Below, one piece after another: positions 6,298-8,957 of a DNA stretch of 8,957 nucleotides (positions within the stretch are counted from its first letter, which is position 1; every line of letters starts with the position of its first letter). The notes under the pieces were generated by a model that was not told the DNA's origin, made no database searches, and saw only the letters and a program-made list of their open reading frames with translations. The stretch is from Acetobacteraceae bacterium (GTDB lineage Bacteria; Pseudomonadota; Alphaproteobacteria; Acetobacterales; Acetobacteraceae): the NCBI GenBank assembly GCA_003164305.1, contig PLSZ01000283.1, positions 1 to 8,957 on the forward strand, read 5' to 3'. The position numbers and the translations under genes are program-made.

Positions 6298-6876
6298 TCG
6301 AACCTCGGCGACCACATACACGCCTTGCTGCCGAGACTTCCGCATCTGGTCCACTGCCACCATCATCGTCGCCACTGGTACGGTCAACCGATCAATACCC
6401 TCTGAAGTATGCCCCTTTTTCAGCACGTACCTGAAAGCGTTTGCGCGAGTTTCATCCGCCGTCGCGATAATCCGCGCTGGCGTGAGGTCCAGCATCGTGG
6501 CATGGCCAGGCGCCTGAATTGTGGGCGTGGTCGTGGAGTGAGTTGCGCCAACGGGCGCGGGGGGACCAACGCTCAGCGATGAGTGTGGAAACCATTCGTA
6601 TGAACGAATCGCTCGTATTCCCCATAACCCATAAACGACGGTTAAAATCACAAACGGCGGCACCGACCAAATCGGACGGCGAATGAAATGGGGAATTATG
6701 TAAGGTGGCACGTTAGGGCACTCCCTCAGGAGTGCTTGAATCGCCGCGGCGCCGCAGCCCCGTAAAGACCGCCAAATGTTAGAATGTTGCCTGCCGTCCC
6801 CCGGTTCATCACGGAATTCCGCCCATGTTGTTATGGGCGAGTCAATCCAGTCTGGCAGCGAACCCAGGACGCTCAC
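6271..6876 (-). CDS. Hypothetical single-pass membrane protein
   Basis: I do not recognise this 201-residue protein. From the GTG at 6876-6874 it has a soluble N-terminal stretch (1-68), one clear hydrophobic segment PIWSVPPFVILTVVYGLWGI (68-87), then basic RAIRSYEW. A Pro/Thr/Ser-rich linker follows (about 104-125), then a mixed C-terminal domain (126-201) including DLTPARIIATADETRANAF and VPVATMMVAVDQMRK. The start choice rests on a near-ideal AGGAGGTG whose AGGAGG is 6 nt upstream of the GTG. A second in-frame GTG at 6711-6709 (residue 56) also has an upstream GGAG, 9 nt away. It would give a 146-residue protein starting MPPYIIPHFIRRPIWS, with the hydrophobic segment near the N-terminus like a signal anchor. 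Both Shine-Dalgarno sequences lie in hairpins. Composition is less GC-biased than neighbouring genes, suggesting acquired DNA. The last 27 bp overlap the DUF6471 remnant. Confidence 0.45.
   Translation of the reverse strand: MSVLGSLPDWIDSPITTWAEFRDEPGDGRQHSNIWRSLRGCGAAAIQALLRECPNVPPYIIPHFIRRPIWSVPPFVILTVVYGLWGIRAIRSYEWFPHSSLSVGPPAPVGATHSTTTPTIQAPGHATMLDLTPARIIATADETRANAFRYVLKKGHTSEGIDRLTVPVATMMVAVDQMRKSRQQGVYVVAEVRPARNLRRD
6718..6735 (-). promoter_or_regulatory. Hairpin covering the Shine-Dalgarno of the alternative start
   Basis: The arms GCACTCC (6718-6724) and GGAGTGC (6729-6735) pair across a 4-nt loop. On the minus-strand transcript the downstream arm contains GGAG, 9 nt before the GTG at 6711, so folding would hide that ribosome binding site. 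Confidence 0.35.
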
Positions 6877-6880
6877 GGCG

Positions 6881-6900
6881 CACCTCCTGGTCAGGAGGTG
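6881..6900 (-). promoter_or_regulatory. Hairpin sequestering the Shine-Dalgarno of the hypothetical membrane protein
   Basis: CACCTCCTG (6881-6889) and CAGGAGGTG (6892-6900) are exact reverse complements. As RNA from the minus strand this gives an 8-bp stem with a 4-nt loop. The downstream arm is the complete Shine-Dalgarno AGGAGGTG, followed 4 nt later by the GTG start. The upstream arm CACCTCCT copies the anti-Shine-Dalgarno end of 16S rRNA, so ribosome and hairpin would compete directly. This is the geometry of a translational switch such as an RNA thermometer; the function is inferred. Confidence 0.5.
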
Positions 6901-6972
6901 GGATCCGGCGTCTCGTTTTGTGAGAATGAGTGGCGGCCGCGCTGGTGGCGGCTGCTATATAAAACCGTGAAT

Positions 6973-7002
6973 ATCTGTGCGTATCTGTGTGCATCCGTGG
7001 CA
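6973..7002. repeat. Three 10-bp tandem repeats, dispersed-repeat type
   Basis: Three consecutive decamers, ATCTGTGCGT, ATCTGTGTGC and ATCCGTGGCA, share the core ATCYGTG. From memory, strings of this type (on the other strand CACGGATGCACACAGAT) recur between genes in many unrelated bacterial genomes and are often mis-translated as ICAYLCASVAK or TDAHRY peptides. Membership of that family is recalled, not tested. Confidence 0.5.
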
Positions 7003-7220
7003 AAAATCTTATCTTGGCCAAACAAGCCCCCGGCCCGGGAGGGGCGCTGACCCACCGTTGGTTCGAGCGATGGCCCTGTGCGGGGACGGGCCGACGATTG
7101 ACCACCTCGCTTAAACGGCGGAGTTTCGCATCCAAGGCTCGCATCCGACCGCCAGGAAACCTCGTCCATGCCATCCGCCTCGCTCCTGGCCCGATCTCCG
7201 CGCTTCGCGCATCCGTCCGC

Positions 7221-8498
7221 ATGATCGCGCCGCATCGCAACCGCTGGATCCGCATTCAGGGCGTGACGTTGATCATGTTGGTGATGTCGCAGGTCGATCG
7301 CGCCAATATCGCGCTGGCGTTTCCTTCGATGCGAGCGGAACTGGGGCTCAGCGCGACGGCGATCGGATTCGCGACCGGGGTGTTCTTCTGGGGTTATCTG
7401 ACGCTGCAAATTCCGATGGGGCGGCTGGCGTCGGTGTGGAGCGCCAAACGCACGCTGATGATGCTTGGCATTGGGTGGGCGGTGATCTCGGCCACCACGG
7501 CGCTGGTGCACAGCGAGACGGAGCTGGTGATCAACCGGTTTCTGCTCGGCCTGTCGGAGGGCGGCACGCTGCCCGGTTTCGTGGTGCTGATGCGGGCGTG
7601 GTTCACGCGGGACGAGCGGGCGCGGGCCAACATGGTGCTGATGGGGACGCCGGTCGCCATCGCCCTCGGCAACCCGTTGTGCGGCTTCGCGGTGGGCGCG
7701 TGGGGCTGGCACACGATGTTCGTCGTCACGGCGATCCCGGCGTTGCTGTGGTGCGCGGTGTGGTGGTGGGCGATCGACGACGACCCGCGCCAGACCAACT
7801 GGATGCCGCCGGCCGAGAAAGCCCGGTTGATCGCCGCGCTGGACGCCGAGGCACACGAGGACGCCGTATCCCAGCGCCACTGGTTCCGCGTGATCTGGAA
7901 CCCGGTGGTGCTGCTGCTGTCGGCGTATAATTTGCTCGGGCTGACGGCGCTGTGGGGGCTGTCGTACTGGCTGCCGACGCTGCTGGTGGAGGCCGGGCAT
8001 ACGATCGGGATGTCGGGGCTGCTGAGCGCGATCCCGTATGTCGCGAGTATCGGGATGGCGCTGCTGCTGTCCTTCAGTTCGGACCGTATGCGGGAGCGGA
8101 AGTGGCACATGCTGGTGCCGACGTTCCTGGCGGGCGTGTTCATGCTGCTGGCCGCGGGCATCGGGCACGATCATCTGGTGCTGCTGCTTTTCTGCCTGAC
8201 AATGACCGTGGCGCTGTGGTTCGGGCGGATCACGACGTACTGGATCCTGGTCGCCGATTCCGTGCCCAAGGATGCCGCCGGGGCGAGCATGGCGATCGCC
8301 AACGGGGTCGGCAATTTCGGCGGGTTCCTCGGGCCGTTCGTGTTCGGCTGGCTACGCACGGTGACGGACAGCTTTGATGCCGCCATGATCTTTGGCGGGG
8401 TGGCGTTCGCCACGGCGGCGGTGATCGTGATGCCGATGCGGTTCGTGGCCTCGCGGCACGCCGGGGGCGCCGTGCCGGTGGCGGCTTCGGGTCAGTGA
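7221..8498 (+). CDS. MFS transporter, anion:cation symporter (ACS) family
   Basis: This 425-residue inner-membrane protein probably imports an organic acid anion with H+ or Na+. It has about twelve hydrophobic segments in two halves separated by a cytoplasmic loop (about 186-224). ACS hallmarks are VDRANIALAFPSM (25-37) after helix 1, RFLLGLSEGGTLPGF (106-120) with Arg106 and Glu113, and DPRQTNWMPPAEKARL (188-203) in the central loop, equivalent to the usual W-L-x-x-E-E-R. The loop after helix 2, GRLASVWSAKR (67-77), lacks the aspartate usual in the MFS G-x-x-x-D-x-x-x-x-R loop. I chose the ATG at 7221 because MIAPHRNRW matches the usual N-terminus of the family. The frame is open to 6987 (GTG), but that extension is repeat-derived. 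No Shine-Dalgarno sequence is visible, so translation may be leaderless or weak. The MmgE/PrpD gene starts 22 bp downstream. Confidence 0.9.
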   Translation: MIAPHRNRWIRIQGVTLIMLVMSQVDRANIALAFPSMRAELGLSATAIGFATGVFFWGYLTLQIPMGRLASVWSAKRTLMMLGIGWAVISATTALVHSETELVINRFLLGLSEGGTLPGFVVLMRAWFTRDERARANMVLMGTPVAIALGNPLCGFAVGAWGWHTMFVVTAIPALLWCAVWWWAIDDDPRQTNWMPPAEKARLIAALDAEAHEDAVSQRHWFRVIWNPVVLLLSAYNLLGLTALWGLSYWLPTLLVEAGHTIGMSGLLSAIPYVASIGMALLLSFSSDRMRERKWHMLVPTFLAGVFMLLAAGIGHDHLVLLLFCLTMTVALWFGRITTYWILVADSVPKDAAGASMAIANGVGNFGGFLGPFVFGWLRTVTDSFDAAMIFGGVAFATAAVIVMPMRFVASRHAGGAVPVAASGQ

Positions 8499-8520
8499 AT
8501 TTTGTTTCAGAGGTGTTGCG

Positions 8521-8957
8521 ATGGACAATCTGACGCGGCGGCTGGCGACGTTCGCTTCCTCCCTGACCTATGAGCAGATCCCGCCGGAAATCCTGCGTCA
8601 TGCGCGGCGCAGTTTGATCGACTCGATCGGTTGCGCGTTTGGCGGGTTGGACTGCGAGGCGGCTCGGATCGGCCGCCGGATCGTCGAGGGGGCCGCTCCG
8701 TCGCGCCACGCGGGGGCGGTGATCGGCAGCCTGGTGGCGGCGCCGGCGGAGGAGGCGGCGTTCCTCAACACCGTCATGATCCGTTACCTCGACTTCAACG
8801 ACGCCTGGCACGCCGGGCATCCCTCCGACATGCTGGGGGCGTTGCTGGCGCTGGCCGGCTCGGCGGGGGCGGACGGGAAGCGGCTACTGACGGCGATGGT
8901 GGTGGCGTACGAGGTCGCGTTCCAGATGATCCCTCCGACACAGATGCGGGAGAAGGG
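8521..8957 (+). CDS. MmgE/PrpD family protein, 5' part (3'-truncated)
   Basis: The first 145 residues of a gene that runs off the window; family members are usually about 450 residues. The family includes 2-methylcitrate dehydratase (PrpD) and cis-aconitate decarboxylase, which remove water or CO2 from tricarboxylic acids. Visible signatures are an N-terminal helical stretch (LTRRLATFASSLTYEQIPPE, 4-23), the motif ARRSLIDSIGCAFGG (28-42), and the active-site region RYLDFNDAWHAGHPSDMLGA (88-107), where Asp91, Asp94, His100 and Asp103 match the conserved R-x-L-D-F-N-D...H-P-S-D block. The usual insertion between FND and HPSD is short here. The ATG at 8521 has AGAGG 7 nt upstream. The 22-bp gap to the transporter suggests one operon, with the transporter importing the acid this enzyme acts on. 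The substrate cannot be named without the C-terminal half. Confidence 0.88.
   Translation, partial: MDNLTRRLATFASSLTYEQIPPEILRHARRSLIDSIGCAFGGLDCEAARIGRRIVEGAAPSRHAGAVIGSLVAAPAEEAAFLNTVMIRYLDFNDAWHAGHPSDMLGALLALAGSAGADGKRLLTAMVVAYEVAFQMIPPTQMREK

Larger units (their letters stand above)
6877..7220. other. Intergenic region before the MFS transporter
   Basis: These 344 bp separate a leftward from a rightward gene. They contain the Shine-Dalgarno hairpin (6881-6900), an AT-rich TATATAAAA run (6956-6964) and the 10-bp tandem repeat (6973-7002). The transporter frame is open back to 6963, but that extension translates the repeat and Arg/Pro-rich sequence, so I treat it as noncoding. GGGAGGGG at 7037-7044 has no ATG, GTG or TTG suitably placed in the transporter frame. 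No promoter could be fixed. Confidence 0.45.

Noticed and set aside
5950..6405. Plus-strand ORF of 151 codons as an intact gene
   Set aside because: Only about 40 residues look like a domain (DUF6471). The rest is not protein-like and there is no ribosome binding site, so it is listed as a remnant.
6891..8174. Long minus-strand ORF of 427 codons opposite the MFS gene
   Set aside because: It is rich in Arg, His, Gln and Pro with no recognisable motif, and it is the antisense shadow of a clear 12-helix transporter in GC-rich DNA.
1..8957. CRISPR array, tRNA or rRNA genes
   Set aside because: No regularly spaced direct repeats with unique spacers were seen, and no cloverleaf or rRNA-like sequence was recognised. 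The only regular repeats are coding (2816-3295) or 10-bp (6973-7002).

Overview
The window is GC-rich bacterial DNA. The best guess is an alphaproteobacterium of the Acetobacteraceae/Rhodospirillales type. This rests on codon bias, on a repeat-rich protein ending in the Hint domain type common in those bacteria, and on a 'Cj0069 family' ATP-grasp-like protein. The lineage is an inference, because no rRNA or tRNA gene is present.

Layout. Positions 1-794 (+) hold the 3' end of a right-handed beta-helix protein. It converges, across 44 bp, on a GT-B (GT4-type) glycosyltransferase at 839-2170 (-). A 495-bp divergent intergenic region separates that gene from a 555-residue protein at 2666-4333 (+), which has an exact 40-residue tandem repeat and a C-terminal Hint domain. 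After a 368-bp gap carrying a possible IS4-type transposase scrap, an ATP-grasp-like protein lies at 4702-5754 (-). A perfect 28-bp palindrome sits 15 bp upstream of its start codon.

Positions 5798-7220 look like a decayed or accessory patch. They contain inverted repeats, a truncated DUF6471-like remnant (about 6160-6297), a hypothetical single-pass membrane protein (6271-6876, -), and a 10-bp tandem repeat resembling a dispersed intergenic repeat. Both candidate starts of the hypothetical protein have their Shine-Dalgarno sequence inside a potential hairpin.

The right end is an ordinary catabolic pair: an ACS-family MFS transporter (7221-8498, +), followed after 22 bp by the 5' part of an MmgE/PrpD family gene (8521 to window end). 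These probably form an operon for uptake and breakdown of an organic acid.

Working together: the beta-helix protein, glycosyltransferase and Hint protein suggest a cell-surface or exported-product neighbourhood, while the MFS and MmgE/PrpD genes are metabolic. I do not see a complete new multi-gene system. The most original signals are the paired SD-sequestering hairpins, the long perfect palindrome, and the regular-repeat protein fused to a Hint domain.
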